Under the pieces are notes generated by a model that worked only from the letters and a program-made list of their open reading frames with translations, was not told the DNA's origin and ran no database searches. Source: Gammaproteobacteria bacterium (GTDB lineage Bacteria; Pseudomonadota; Gammaproteobacteria; HTCC5015). Taken from it: a DNA stretch of 64,000 nt. The stretch spans positions 1 to 64,000 of the forward strand of contig JANQRI010000015.1 in assembly GCA_028284675.1 (NCBI GenBank). Reading direction: 5' to 3'. Below, piece after piece: positions 34,169 to 43,650 of this stretch; position 1 is the first letter of the stretch; each line of letters starts with the position of its first letter. The translations under genes were made by a program, and so were the position numbers.

Positions 34169-35110
34169 ATGACACAGGCTGATATCCCAAGTGCAAAGTA
34201 TGTCAATATTGATGCTGATCGTGCAGGGCAGCGTCTGGACAACTTCTTAATTGGACACTTTAAAAAAGTGCCCAAAAGCCATGTGTACCGAATTTTGCGA
34301 ACCGGGCAGGTTAGAGTTAATAAAAAGCGGGTCAAGCCGCATTATCGGGTGCAGGTTGGCGACTCGATCAGGCTCCCGCCGGTAAAATCAGTAATGCCAA
34401 CGGAAAGCCCTTCTGCAGAGGCACTCACACGTATCGGGCAACGTTTACAACAAGCGATCATATATGAAGATGACAGTATTTTAGTTCTAAATAAGCCCGC
34501 CGGCCTGGCAGTGCATGGTGGCAGTGGTCTACGTTATGGAATGATTGAGATTCTAAAAGCGGGCAGGTATCCGAATATTGAACTGGTGCATCGCCTCGAC
34601 CGCCCAACCAGCGGTTGCCTGTTATTGGCTAAACAGCGGAGTGTGCTCAGGCAACTCCATAGGCTGTTGCATGCCGGAGAAATGCAAAAAAACTATCTGG
34701 CATTGCTGGCAGGCTGTTTACCACAGGAAAAAATGACGGTTAACAGTGCGTTAACTAAAAGAGCGTTGGCTGGAGGAGAACGTATTATGACGGTTTCCGA
34801 TACGGGTCGACCGGCTTTGACTGAAATTGTGCGCTTGCAGCAGTTCGAGGATTTAACACTTGCTTCCATAAATATTGGCACAGGGAAAACGCATCAAATT
34901 CGTGTACACTGCAGCGATATTGGTCACCCTATTGCAGGTGATGAAAAATACGGAGATAAAGCAGTTAATAAAAAATTACGTAATATAGGGCTAAACCGGC
35001 TTTTTTTACATGCTCGCAGTTTGCGCTTCAAGTTAACCCGTGTTTACCATGTGGAGGCCGCAATTCCGGCGGAACTGGAAGGCGTGCTTGGTGCGCTCGA
35101 TGCCGGATAG
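34169..35110 (+). CDS. rluC: 23S rRNA pseudouridine synthase RluC
   Basis: Forms pseudouridines at 955, 2504 and 2580 of 23S rRNA in E. coli. The 313-residue protein has an N-terminal S4 domain (about 17-75) and a catalytic domain with the HRLDRPTSG motif, in which Asp144 is the catalytic residue. RluC rather than RluD is supported by the divergent position next to rne, as in other gammaproteobacteria. The stop overlaps the HAD gene by 11 bases. Confidence 0.95.
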   Translation: MTQADIPSAKYVNIDADRAGQRLDNFLIGHFKKVPKSHVYRILRTGQVRVNKKRVKPHYRVQVGDSIRLPPVKSVMPTESPSAEALTRIGQRLQQAIIYEDDSILVLNKPAGLAVHGGSGLRYGMIEILKAGRYPNIELVHRLDRPTSGCLLLAKQRSVLRQLHRLLHAGEMQKNYLALLAGCLPQEKMTVNSALTKRALAGGERIMTVSDTGRPALTEIVRLQQFEDLTLASINIGTGKTHQIRVHCSDIGHPIAGDEKYGDKAVNKKLRNIGLNRLFLHARSLRFKLTRVYHVEAAIPAELEGVLGALDAG

Positions 35111-35756
35111 GAAATATCGCCTGCTGATTTTTGATTGGGACGGCACATTGATAGATTCGGCTGCGAAAATTGTTGCATGCCTGCATGCTGCAATCATGGC
35201 CGCAGACTTACCTTCCAGAGAGGATGCACAATTACGGCATATCATTGGTTTGGGAATTATGGAGGCATTTGATTATCTGTACCCTGAAGGTATGAGTGTG
35301 TCCGCACGTGAAACCGTGATCGCTGAATATAAAAAACAATTTGTGCATATTAATCGAACTGAGGCTCCATTATTTGCCGGTGTGCCGGCGATGCTCGCAG
35401 ATTTACGGGGTAGAGGGTATTATCTGGCTATCGCAACAGGTAAAAGCCGTTCTGGCTTGGACCATGTGCTTGAGAATCTTGGTTTAAACACGATGTTTCA
35501 TACAACCCGCTGTGCTGATGAGACAAGCTCAAAGCCAAACCCTCAGATGTTGTTTGAAATTCTGGCGGATTTGGATATCGGTGCCGATGAGGCGTTAATG
35601 ATCGGTGATACGGAATTCGATATGCATATGGCTCATGCTGCAAAGCTGGATGCAGTGGCGGTCCCTCATGGGGCGCATGAAATGGAGCAACTACAGAAAG
35701 CTGAGCCGTTGACGATACTGAATAAAATAACAGATTTGTCGGTTTGGCTGGATTAA
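35100..35756 (+). CDS. HAD-superfamily phosphatase, Gph-like
   Basis: A 218-residue hydrolase. Motif 1 is FDWDGTLIDS with Asp12 and Asp14. A helical cap follows (about 20-85). Motif 2 is IATGKS, motif 3 the Lys in SSKPNP, and motif 4 GDTEFD. It belongs to the phosphoglycolate phosphatase-like group, but the substrate cannot be told. It is translationally coupled to rluC (ATG inside the last codons) and followed by sppA, as in Pseudomonas. Confidence 0.9.
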   Translation: MPDRKYRLLIFDWDGTLIDSAAKIVACLHAAIMAADLPSREDAQLRHIIGLGIMEAFDYLYPEGMSVSARETVIAEYKKQFVHINRTEAPLFAGVPAMLADLRGRGYYLAIATGKSRSGLDHVLENLGLNTMFHTTRCADETSSKPNPQMLFEILADLDIGADEALMIGDTEFDMHMAHAAKLDAVAVPHGAHEMEQLQKAEPLTILNKITDLSVWLD

Positions 35757-35861
35757 AAAATATTTGTGCGGTTTTACAGCTAGAATTAAAGTAGCGGATA
35801 GCGGTCTGATAGTGCTTTAACAGTTAATTTCATTACACATACAATCGATACGGGGCAAACC

Positions 35862-36848
35862 ATGCAAGGCGATCATCAGGAGCAGTCAAATACCAACGGC
35901 CATTCAGGTAATGGCGCACAGGAACAGCAGGTTTGGGAACGCGAATTACTCACCCGCCTGGCTATGTCATCATTAAACGAGCAGCGCAGGGCACGTCGTT
36001 GGCGCATATTTTTCACCTGTCTAGGCTTCATATATTTTGCGTTTTTGCTGGTATTGCTTGCTCAGCCTCGTTGGGAAGAATCTGCGACAAAAGGCTCACA
36101 CAGCGCGGTTATCAATGTGAACGGCATTATCACATCAGAGGCCGATGCCAATGCCGAACGGGTGATTGCAGGTTTGAAAGCCGCATTTAAAAATGAAAAT
36201 ACAGTGGGTGTTATCCTGCGCATCAACAGCCCGGGCGGCAGCCCGGTACAGGCCGGCTATATTTATAATGAAATGGTTCGGTTGCGAAATGAAAACCCGA
36301 ATATTCCTTTGTACTCCGTTATTGAGGATGTCGGTGCTTCCGGAGGGTATTATCTTGCTGCCGGCGCTGAAAAAATATATGCGGATAAAGCCAGTATTGT
36401 CGGCTCAATTGGGGTGCGCATGGACAGCTTTGGTTTTGTGGAGGCTATGGAAAAGCTGGGAGTTGAGCGCCGGTTGCTAACCGCCGGCTCGAACAAAGCG
36501 CTACTGGATCCGTTTTTACCCGAAGATGAAGAAAGTAAAAAGCACCTGCAGAGCTTATTGGATGATGTGCACGGACAATTTATTGAAGCGGTAAAAAGTC
36601 AGCGCGGTGACAGGCTGGTGGAAAGTGATGATATGTTCAGTGGCCTGATCTGGACCGGTGAGAAAAGTGTTGCACTGGGGCTTGTTGATGAACTGGGTGA
36701 TGTGAATTATGTCGCGCGCGAAGTGATCGGTGAGGAAAATCTGCGTGATTTTACACATCGTGAAGATATTATCAGCCGCTTTGCAAAAGGGCTGGGCACA
36801 ACCTTTTTTAAATTGTTTAGTGAAAGTATCCGCCCTGCATTACATTGA
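35862..36848 (+). CDS. sppA: Signal peptide peptidase, S49 family (short SppA)
   Basis: A membrane serine protease that degrades released signal peptides. The 328-residue short form has one membrane segment (about residues 45-67). The S49 core includes INSPGGSPVQAG, EDVGASGGYYLA and VGSIGVRMDS with nucleophile Ser182. Lys212 in SNKALLDPF is the likely general base. E. coli SppA is twice as long, so this is the half-size type common in other bacteria. It sits behind rluC and the HAD gene with its own 105-base leader. Confidence 0.9.
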   Translation: MQGDHQEQSNTNGHSGNGAQEQQVWERELLTRLAMSSLNEQRRARRWRIFFTCLGFIYFAFLLVLLAQPRWEESATKGSHSAVINVNGIITSEADANAERVIAGLKAAFKNENTVGVILRINSPGGSPVQAGYIYNEMVRLRNENPNIPLYSVIEDVGASGGYYLAAGAEKIYADKASIVGSIGVRMDSFGFVEAMEKLGVERRLLTAGSNKALLDPFLPEDEESKKHLQSLLDDVHGQFIEAVKSQRGDRLVESDDMFSGLIWTGEKSVALGLVDELGDVNYVAREVIGEENLRDFTHREDIISRFAKGLGTTFFKLFSESIRPALH

Positions 36849-36875
36849 GTTTTATACCTCTGAAATCTTTTCGTA

Positions 36876-38402
36876 ATGGCGGCTAAAGCCGACAGACTTT
36901 TTCGTACAGATCAGGTGCGTGAGCTGGATCATCGTGCGATATTTGATTCTGGAATTCCCGGTTATGAATTGATGCAGCGTGCTGCCGCCGCCGCATTCAA
37001 ATGCCTGCAGGCGATGGTGATGGAATCTGGGCAGGAGACATTGCTCAAACGAGTACTGATCGTGTGCGGCGGAGGCAATAACGGTGGAGATGGTTATGTG
37101 CTTGCCAGGCTTGCACGTGAGGCTGGTATGCAGGTGACTTTGGTGGCTTTATTGCCGGAATCCGGACTGAAGGGCGATGCTTATACTGCATGCCGGGATT
37201 GGCACAACGCAGGCGGTAAAAGCCTGGAGGCATTTAATCAAATCAGAATAGGGCAGTTTGACCTTATTGTCGATGCAATATTGGGCACCGGCCTGCAGCG
37301 GGAGGTTACCGGCAATTTCCGGAAGGCCATAACGTGGATCAATGCACAGAACTGCCCGGTGTTGGCGCTGGATATTCCCTCCGGGTTAAATGGCAATACC
37401 GGCAAGGTGTTGGGTGCCGCTGTCAAAGCTTCCAAGACCATCAGTTTTGTGGGTTTAAAGCAAGGACTGTTTACCGCTGAAGCCGGCGATTACTGCGGTA
37501 GTATTGAATACAATGATCTGGCTATTCCGGCTGATGTGTTTGAACGCACTGTACCGGCAGCTCATCTGATAACTGCTCCATATGTCAAAAGCGTACTGAA
37601 AGCACGTTCTAGTAATGCACATAAAGGGCAGTTTGGGCATGTTCTGATTATTGGAGGCGATTACGGCATGTCAGGTGCGGTGCAGATGGCCGGTTCTGCG
37701 GCCCTAAGAGTCGGTGCCGGGCTGGTTAGTATCGCGACCCGGTATGCGCATGCCGCTTATCTTAATGTCGCAAGGCCCGAGCTTATGTGCCATGGAGTTG
37801 AAGACGCAGGTGCGCTCGAGCAGTTGTTGCAAAAAGCGACTGTTATCGCGATTGGCCCGGGGCTAGGCAAGTCTGACTGGGGGCGACAGATGCTGGCGAA
37901 GGTGCTGGAAAGCCGCTTGCCCTTAGTCGTTGATGCGGATGGGTTAAACCTGCTGGCAGAAGAGCCTGCGCAGCGCGGTAATTGGATTTTAACCCCACAT
38001 CCGGGAGAAGCCGCAAAGCTGTTAGCCCGGAATGGCAGCGCGGAAATCCAGGCGGATCGTTTTGCTGCGGTGAGTGAGCTGGTACATTCGTACCATGCGA
38101 CGGCTGTGCTGAAGGGGGCCGGTTCATTGGTTGCGGATATGTCTGATTCCGGAAAATATTTGACGGGAGTCTGTAATCTCGGTAACCCTGGTATGGCTTC
38201 GGCCGGTATGGGGGATGTATTAACCGGCACGATAGCCGGGTTGGTGGCGCAACGGCTCTCACTGTCCGAGGCCGCACGTGCCGGGGTATGGCTGCATGCG
38301 TATGCCGGGGATCTCGCGGCAAAAACTGGGCAACGCGGTATGCTCGCGAGCGATTTGCTGCCTTTTTTACGAGTGCTGGTGAATCCGGATGTTCAATATT
38401 GA
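36876..38402 (+). CDS. nnr: Bifunctional NAD(P)H-hydrate repair enzyme (epimerase and dehydratase)
   Basis: Repairs hydrated NAD(P)H. The 508-residue protein fuses a YjeF_N epimerase domain (about 1-220, with CGGGNNGGDGYVLARL) to an ADP-dependent dehydratase domain of ribokinase fold (about 235-505, with PHPGEAAKLL and GMGDVLTGTIAGL). Its 3' end overlaps tsaE by 14 bases, the usual yjeF-yjeE order, and starts the long run to purA. Confident. Confidence 0.96.
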   Translation: MAAKADRLFRTDQVRELDHRAIFDSGIPGYELMQRAAAAAFKCLQAMVMESGQETLLKRVLIVCGGGNNGGDGYVLARLAREAGMQVTLVALLPESGLKGDAYTACRDWHNAGGKSLEAFNQIRIGQFDLIVDAILGTGLQREVTGNFRKAITWINAQNCPVLALDIPSGLNGNTGKVLGAAVKASKTISFVGLKQGLFTAEAGDYCGSIEYNDLAIPADVFERTVPAAHLITAPYVKSVLKARSSNAHKGQFGHVLIIGGDYGMSGAVQMAGSAALRVGAGLVSIATRYAHAAYLNVARPELMCHGVEDAGALEQLLQKATVIAIGPGLGKSDWGRQMLAKVLESRLPLVVDADGLNLLAEEPAQRGNWILTPHPGEAAKLLARNGSAEIQADRFAAVSELVHSYHATAVLKGAGSLVADMSDSGKYLTGVCNLGNPGMASAGMGDVLTGTIAGLVAQRLSLSEAARAGVWLHAYAGDLAAKTGQRGMLASDLLPFLRVLVNPDVQY

Positions 38403-38862
38403 TATTCATGATGAAGCAGCCATGCTGCAACTGGGTGCGAGACTGGCAGTGTCGCTAAAACCGCCACTGGTCATCCATTTAAGCGGTCAACTGGGAGCCG
38501 GAAAAACAACTTTGGTCCGGGGGCTATTGACCGCACTGGGACATGTCGGCGCGGTGAAAAGTCCGACCTATACACTGGTGGAGCCTTATGAGCAGCTCTA
38601 TCCAAAATGCTATCACTTTGATCTATATCGTCTGTCAGATCCCGAAGAGCTGGAGTCTGCCGGTATTCGGGATTATCTGCAGCCTGATTCTGTATGCATG
38701 ATTGAGTGGCCAGAGCGTGGTAAGGGTTTTATGCCGGCGGCGAATCTGTACATTGAAATAAAACACCACAAACTTCACTCCGGACAGCGACAGGTTAAAT
38801 TACAGCCTGTTGATCCTGATGCTGAGCCCTTATTAAAACTTCTTTCGGACGGCGTAGAGTAG
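38389..38862 (+). CDS. tsaE: tRNA t6A modification ATPase TsaE
   Basis: An ATPase that works with TsaB and TsaD to make N6-threonylcarbamoyladenosine on ANN-decoding tRNAs. Of 157 residues, the P-loop GQLGAGKT is at 33-40. The conserved KSPTYTLVEPYE and FDLYRLSDPEEL blocks and the IEWPERG motif are present. The ATG lies within the nnr reading frame. It is essential in many bacteria. Confident. Confidence 0.96.
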   Translation: MFNIDIHDEAAMLQLGARLAVSLKPPLVIHLSGQLGAGKTTLVRGLLTALGHVGAVKSPTYTLVEPYEQLYPKCYHFDLYRLSDPEELESAGIRDYLQPDSVCMIEWPERGKGFMPAANLYIEIKHHKLHSGQRQVKLQPVDPDAEPLLKLLSDGVE

Positions 38863-38902
38863 CTTCAGGTGTGAATATTTTTAAATTTTATTTTATGAAT
38901 AG

Positions 38903-38960
38903 TTTCTATCTATTTATTTTTTATAATAAAACTTGATTTTTTTCAAAAATTTGCCAGACT
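38903..38960 (+). repeat. 58-bp upstream repeat, copy 1 (before the AMIN gene)
   Basis: Matches 40396-40453 in 48 of 58 bases with no gap. It is AT-rich, with conserved TTTCTATCT, AAAACTTGATTTTTT and TTTGCCAGACT parts. It ends 47 bases before the ATG at 39008, so it probably holds the promoter. See the AMIN/amiC duplication. Confidence 0.8.
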
Positions 38961-39007
38961 TGTCAAAGTAAAAAACAAACGGCTTTCATAAAGCAGAAGT
39001 TGATACG

Positions 39008-40315
39008 ATGGCATATAAAAACAGGCTGGTAAAAAATATTACGGCGAGTGCGGCTCTGTGGTTTGTCGGTATAACGGCGAGCCTGGCTGCAAACCCACGT
39101 ATCACTCATTTCGAGGCTGTTCACAGTCCGAACCATACACAACTCATCTTTGATTTAAGTGCCGCGGTAAAATACCGGGTTTTTGGACTTACCCAACCCG
39201 AGCGCTTTGTACTGGACATAATCGACACGGATTTGCAGACAGAGCTGCCCCGCAAAATTTCCGGTAGCGCGTTTTTTAGTCAAATGCGACATGCGCGGCG
39301 ACGTTCTGATAATCTGCGTATCGTGCTCGATATGGATAAAAAGTCATATCAGCATACTGTTTCCATGCAGACAAGTGGCACAGCTTATCGCATGGTGGTG
39401 GATATTTTTAATCATGATGATCCGATATCAGGTGATGCGGTACTTTCTAAAGTTGATGAGCAGCCACCGGTTCAAGAGTCCGGGGCAACTCAGCCTCAGG
39501 AAAGCAGTCCCTCTATTGTTGAGAAAGCGGTGGATATCGAAAAGACAGAGCTGATTGAACATGAAGCGCCAACAAGCATCGAGCAAAAGCTGCCAGATGC
39601 AAAGCATGCTGATATAGGACCACAACAGTTGATTAAAAATTATGTTGCACTTGAAGCCGGGGAAAAGCGGGTGCTACAGCAGATTTGGAGGCAGCCCGAT
39701 CAACCCGTAGCTGATGTATTGGCAGCCGCACAAATAAGCAGGACAGCATTAAATATACTGCTTGAAAAAAACGGCTTTGACAGCATAGCTCATTACAGAA
39801 GCCAGGCTTATTTTTGGCAAATCATCCTTGAACCTGAGATACAGACATTGCTGCGGCACAGGCCTGCTGGCTGGCCGCTTGCACAAGCTGAGCAGGTGTT
39901 GGTAGAGCTGCTGGCCAAACCGCAACGCCGTACCCGGGATCAGGCCAACCTGTTGGCGGCACTGGGGCTTGGGCACTTTGAGCAGCTGGGGGTTTTAAAT
40001 CTTGTATTTGCGCTGGAAACTTCCGGGCATCCACAGCTTGCAGACGGTTTTCCGGTGCATGAGACACTGATTGCGTTACTCCCTCAAAAAGTACGTGATC
40101 GACTGGGTGGCCTGTCGATGGCGGAGCAGCATACTTTGTGGTTGTTATATCAGTTTTCCGTTAATGAACTTTTGCAAATGGGTGTTAAGCAGAGTTTGCT
40201 GGTGCGGACAGCCAGGCAGCTTAATTTAAAAGAGATAAAAACACCGGAGGCACTTGCCCGCTATTTACGTGAAGAAGCCCGGCAACTTAATAAATCAAGG
40301 TTTGTACAAGGTTGA
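39008..40315 (+). CDS. AMIN-domain protein with an unrecognised helical C-terminal domain
   Basis: An exported protein of 435 residues. It has a signal peptide (about 1-27, ending SLAA), an AMIN domain (about 28-140, ITHFEAVHSPNHTQLIFDLS), an acidic Pro/Glu/Ser linker (about 140-205), and a helical C-terminal domain (about 206-430) that I do not recognise. AMIN domains direct cell-wall amidases to the division site. Here the amidase domain is missing, though the AMIN part parallels that of AmiC, the next gene. The 58-bp upstream repeat is shared as well, so this half arose with amiC by duplication. It may be a septal partner or regulator of AmiC. Confidence 0.85.
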   Translation: MAYKNRLVKNITASAALWFVGITASLAANPRITHFEAVHSPNHTQLIFDLSAAVKYRVFGLTQPERFVLDIIDTDLQTELPRKISGSAFFSQMRHARRRSDNLRIVLDMDKKSYQHTVSMQTSGTAYRMVVDIFNHDDPISGDAVLSKVDEQPPVQESGATQPQESSPSIVEKAVDIEKTELIEHEAPTSIEQKLPDAKHADIGPQQLIKNYVALEAGEKRVLQQIWRQPDQPVADVLAAAQISRTALNILLEKNGFDSIAHYRSQAYFWQIILEPEIQTLLRHRPAGWPLAQAEQVLVELLAKPQRRTRDQANLLAALGLGHFEQLGVLNLVFALETSGHPQLADGFPVHETLIALLPQKVRDRLGGLSMAEQHTLWLLYQFSVNELLQMGVKQSLLVRTARQLNLKEIKTPEALARYLREEARQLNKSRFVQG

Positions 40316-40395
40316 CCGGTCTTTAAAGCAAGAAACTAAAAAAATGAATATTTTTTGGGAGTTTCCCGTATTTTTTCAAAAAAAAATCATAAAAA

Positions 40396-40453
40396 TTTTC
40401 TATCTGCTTATTTTTATTAAAAAAACTTGATTTTTTCTGATATTTTGCCAGAC
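40396..40453 (+). repeat. 58-bp upstream repeat, copy 2 (before amiC)
   Basis: Second copy of 38903-38960 (48 of 58 identical, ungapped). It ends 43 bases before the preferred amiC ATG, nearly the same distance as in copy 1. That keeps promoter and start geometry and suggests both genes share regulation. Confidence 0.8.
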
Positions 40454-40496
40454 TACTCCCTAAGTCCAATCAGGCTCATTAAGTTTGGGAAGCAGC

Positions 40497-41726
40497 ATGA
40501 TATCAGGCGACATAAGCGGTGGAATAAAGGTGCATTCAAGGTCAATGCTTTTGGCTGCTGCTACCTTTATCATACTGCTCACATCCACATTCATCGCAGC
40601 TGCCGATTCTGATATTGTAAATTTTCGCCTCTCAGACGGCGGCGGCAAGACGCGCCTGGTATTCGATCTGAGTGGGCCGGTTAATTATTCTTTATTTTCC
40701 CTGAATGACCCTGAGCGCGTCGTCATCGATGTAAAAGACGTGAACTTGCAGGCAAAGCTTCCAAAGTCAGCGGCCAAAACCCGTTTGTTGCGAAGTATAC
40801 GCAATGCTCCCCGAAATAACGGCGACCTGCGTATCGTGCTTGATTTGAAAAGCAGGGCTCAACCGAAAAGTTTTTTGCTGCGTCCATCACATAATGCAGG
40901 CTACCGGCTGGTTATTGATTTGTTTGAGCACCAAAGCAATAAGCCCAGCAAAGTTGCGAAGGCGCCGCCGAAAAAGTTACGGGATGTTTTGATCGCGGTA
41001 GACGCAGGCCATGGGGGCAAGGACCCGGGTGCTTTAGGGTATAAAGGTACTCGCGAGAAAGATGTGGTGCTTGCAATTGCGCGTAAATTGGCCCGGCAAA
41101 TCGATCGTGAGACGGGAATGCGGGCCATGCTAACCCGTGATGGTGACTATTACATGGGCTTACGGGAGCGGATCGAAAAAGCACGCAAAAATAAAGCAGA
41201 TTTATTTATTTCGATTCATGCGGATGCTTTTAAGAACCGGCATGCCCGTGGATCATCAGTGTATGCACTGTCATTACGGGGTGCGAGTTCTGAAGCGGCT
41301 CAATGGTTGGCAAATCGTGAAAATGCTGCAGAGTTGATCGGTGGTGTGAGCCTGGATGACAAAGATGACCTGGTTGCGTCAGTATTACTTGATTTGTCAC
41401 AGACCGCGACAATTCAGTCCAGTCTGAATGTCGGAAGCGCGATACTGGCCGAGCTTGGCCAGCATAATAAATTGCATAAGTCCTATGTGCAGCAGGCCGG
41501 TTTTATGGTGCTAAAATCACCGGATATTCCATCTGTGCTGATTGAAACCGCGTTCATCTCCAATTTGGAAGAAGAACGTAAACTGGGCGACCGCAATCAT
41601 CAAAGCAAAATTGCCGGCGCAATACTTCGTGGTATTAGGCGGTATTTTCAACGTATGGCACCTCCCGGCACACTGCTTGCGTTTAAACACCGTAAACTTG
41701 AGGGTTCACCTGAATCCCGTAGTTGA
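40497..41726 (+). CDS. amiC: N-acetylmuramoyl-L-alanine amidase, AMIN plus Amidase_3
   Basis: A periplasmic zinc amidase that splits septal peptidoglycan for daughter-cell separation. About 409 residues: a signal peptide (hydrophobic about 16-35), an AMIN domain (about 40-145), and an Amidase_3 domain (about 160-395). The zinc and catalytic residues are present: VDAGHGGKDPGALG, the Glu in GTREKDV, SIHADAF, and IETAFISN. The ATG at 40497 has GGGA upstream; a TTG at 40485 is less likely. AmiB is the name used at this locus in E. coli; the layout without LysM fits either AmiB or AmiC. mutL follows. Confidence 0.93.
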   Translation: MISGDISGGIKVHSRSMLLAAATFIILLTSTFIAAADSDIVNFRLSDGGGKTRLVFDLSGPVNYSLFSLNDPERVVIDVKDVNLQAKLPKSAAKTRLLRSIRNAPRNNGDLRIVLDLKSRAQPKSFLLRPSHNAGYRLVIDLFEHQSNKPSKVAKAPPKKLRDVLIAVDAGHGGKDPGALGYKGTREKDVVLAIARKLARQIDRETGMRAMLTRDGDYYMGLRERIEKARKNKADLFISIHADAFKNRHARGSSVYALSLRGASSEAAQWLANRENAAELIGGVSLDDKDDLVASVLLDLSQTATIQSSLNVGSAILAELGQHNKLHKSYVQQAGFMVLKSPDIPSVLIETAFISNLEEERKLGDRNHQSKIAGAILRGIRRYFQRMAPPGTLLAFKHRKLEGSPESRS

Positions 41727-41845
41727 TCCAGCTAGCAGCCAGTTAGCTGTTCTTTAACCTGATTTCCGGTAAATACCCCCGTCTGAGACAGATGGGGCTG
41801 GCTGTATGATGTCGTTTGACGGATAATGCGCGACGGACTGCGAAG

Positions 41846-43639
41846 ATGCGTATACAAAAACTCCCTTCTTTACTGATAAATCAAATTGCCGCCGGTGAGG
41901 TCGTCGAGCGGCCGGCTTCCGTCGTCAAAGAGTTACTGGAAAATAGCCTGGATGCCGGTGCTACGCGTATAGATATCGAGATAGAGCAAGGTGGGCTAAA
42001 ACTCATTAAGGTTCGTGATAACGGGCATGGTATTGCAAAGGATGATCTGGCGAATGCACTTGAGCGCCATGCTACAAGCAAAATACATACGTTGCAGGAC
42101 CTGGAAAAAGTTAAGACTTTAGGCTTTCGGGGAGAAGCCTTGCCCAGTATAGCCTCTGTGTCCCGCTTGCGCCTGATCTCCTTTGAGCAGAACGCTGAGC
42201 ATGCATGGGCCGTATCAGAAAAAGCAAACGCAGCCCCGACGCCTGCGAGTCATTCACCGGGTACCACAATTGAAGTCAAAGACCTTTTTTTCAATGTGCC
42301 GGCCCGGCGCAAATTCATGCGGACCGAAAAAACCGAATTTAATCATATTGATAATGTGATTAAACGTATCGCGTTAAGCTGCCCGTATGTGCAGCTTACC
42401 GTGCAGCATAATCAGCGCTCTGTTGCACATTTTCGGGCGGTTGAGAATCAAACTGATATGGTGCAACGGGTTGCAGCTGTTTGTGGTGATGAGTTTGTCG
42501 CACATAGTTTGCAGCTGGAAAATGAGGCTGCCGGTCTGCACTTATCCGGCTGGATTGGGTTACCGACATTTTCCCGCAGCCAGACCGATATGCAGTTTTT
42601 CTTTGTGAACGGCCGGATGATACGTGACAAACTGGTGAATCATGCCATTCGACGGGCATATGACGATGTTTTGTATCATGGCCGCCATCCGGCATTTGTT
42701 TTGCATTTGGGTATGGACCCCGCATTGGTGGATGTGAATGCGCATCCGACAAAACATGAGGTCCGATTTCGTGACTCCCGCCTGGTACATGATTTTTTGT
42801 TTAAATCGTTAGCGCAGGTTTTATCGACTGCCCGTGCCGGCGAAACAGTAACACCTGCAATAAAAGAGTTGGAACACTCTACAGCAGCGACCGATTATAC
42901 TGCGATTTCAATGAGACAACCTGGTTTGGGGTTGAAGGTACGTGATGCAATGCCTGCCTATCAGAGCCTTTATGCATCCACTGAGGTAAGTGCCGCAGAC
43001 ACGTTGTCTTCACCACCCGTAAAAGATGACCCGGAAAGCTCGCAATCATCAGAAATTCCTCCGCTTGGTTATGCTTTGGCGCAATTAAAGGGCATTTATA
43101 TCCTCGCGGAAAATGCAGCCGGTCTGGTATTGGTTGATATGCATGCAGCGCATGAACGTATTACCTATGAAAAACTAAAAGCGGAACTTGCCGAACAAAA
43201 TATTCATACACAGCCATTATTGTTGCCGGTGAGTGTGAATGTTTCAGCCGCTGAGGCCGATTTGGCTGAAACCTCCATTGCGGAGTTTCGGCGTTATGGC
43301 ATTGAGTTGGAGCGCACCGCACCTGAGCAATTGCGTATCATACAAATTCCAGTATTGCTGGACAGGTCGAACGCGGAGCAACTTTTACGGGATGTGCTCG
43401 CAGATTTGCAGGCACTCGGTAGCAGTAATCGTATAGAAACCGCAAGTAACGCTGTTTTATCCACGATGGCGTGTCATGGCTCGGTTCGGGCAAACCGGCA
43501 CCTCACATTAGCAGAAATGAATGCGTTGCTGCGGCAAATGGAAGAAACAGAGCGCAGTGGTCAGTGTAATCATGGCAGGCCCACCTGGATTCAGTTGAGC
43601 ATTGACGAGCTTGACAGGCTTTTTTTAAGAGGCCGATAG
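41846..43639 (+). CDS. mutL: DNA mismatch repair protein MutL
   Basis: A GHKL ATPase that links mismatch recognition to strand removal. The N-terminal domain has LLENSLDAGA, DNGHGI and TLGFRGEALPSI. The C-terminal domain carries a metal-binding pattern DMHAxxExxxxE (VDMHAAHERITYE) and CNHGRPTW. These match the endonuclease-type MutL seen in organisms without MutH, with Met in place of the usual Gln. The ATG at 41846 opens the conserved MRIQKLPSLLINQIAAGEV; a TTG at 41816 would add ten residues. About 597 residues. It is followed directly by miaA. Confidence 0.97.
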   Translation: MRIQKLPSLLINQIAAGEVVERPASVVKELLENSLDAGATRIDIEIEQGGLKLIKVRDNGHGIAKDDLANALERHATSKIHTLQDLEKVKTLGFRGEALPSIASVSRLRLISFEQNAEHAWAVSEKANAAPTPASHSPGTTIEVKDLFFNVPARRKFMRTEKTEFNHIDNVIKRIALSCPYVQLTVQHNQRSVAHFRAVENQTDMVQRVAAVCGDEFVAHSLQLENEAAGLHLSGWIGLPTFSRSQTDMQFFFVNGRMIRDKLVNHAIRRAYDDVLYHGRHPAFVLHLGMDPALVDVNAHPTKHEVRFRDSRLVHDFLFKSLAQVLSTARAGETVTPAIKELEHSTAATDYTAISMRQPGLGLKVRDAMPAYQSLYASTEVSAADTLSSPPVKDDPESSQSSEIPPLGYALAQLKGIYILAENAAGLVLVDMHAAHERITYEKLKAELAEQNIHTQPLLLPVSVNVSAAEADLAETSIAEFRRYGIELERTAPEQLRIIQIPVLLDRSNAEQLLRDVLADLQALGSSNRIETASNAVLSTMACHGSVRANRHLTLAEMNALLRQMEETERSGQCNHGRPTWIQLSIDELDRLFLRGR

Positions 43640-43650
43640 CCGTAATTAGT

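Noticed and set aside
37757..38430. Two long minus-strand frames opposite nnr and tsaE
   Set aside because: Both are antisense to well-supported genes, have no motifs and have unnatural composition.
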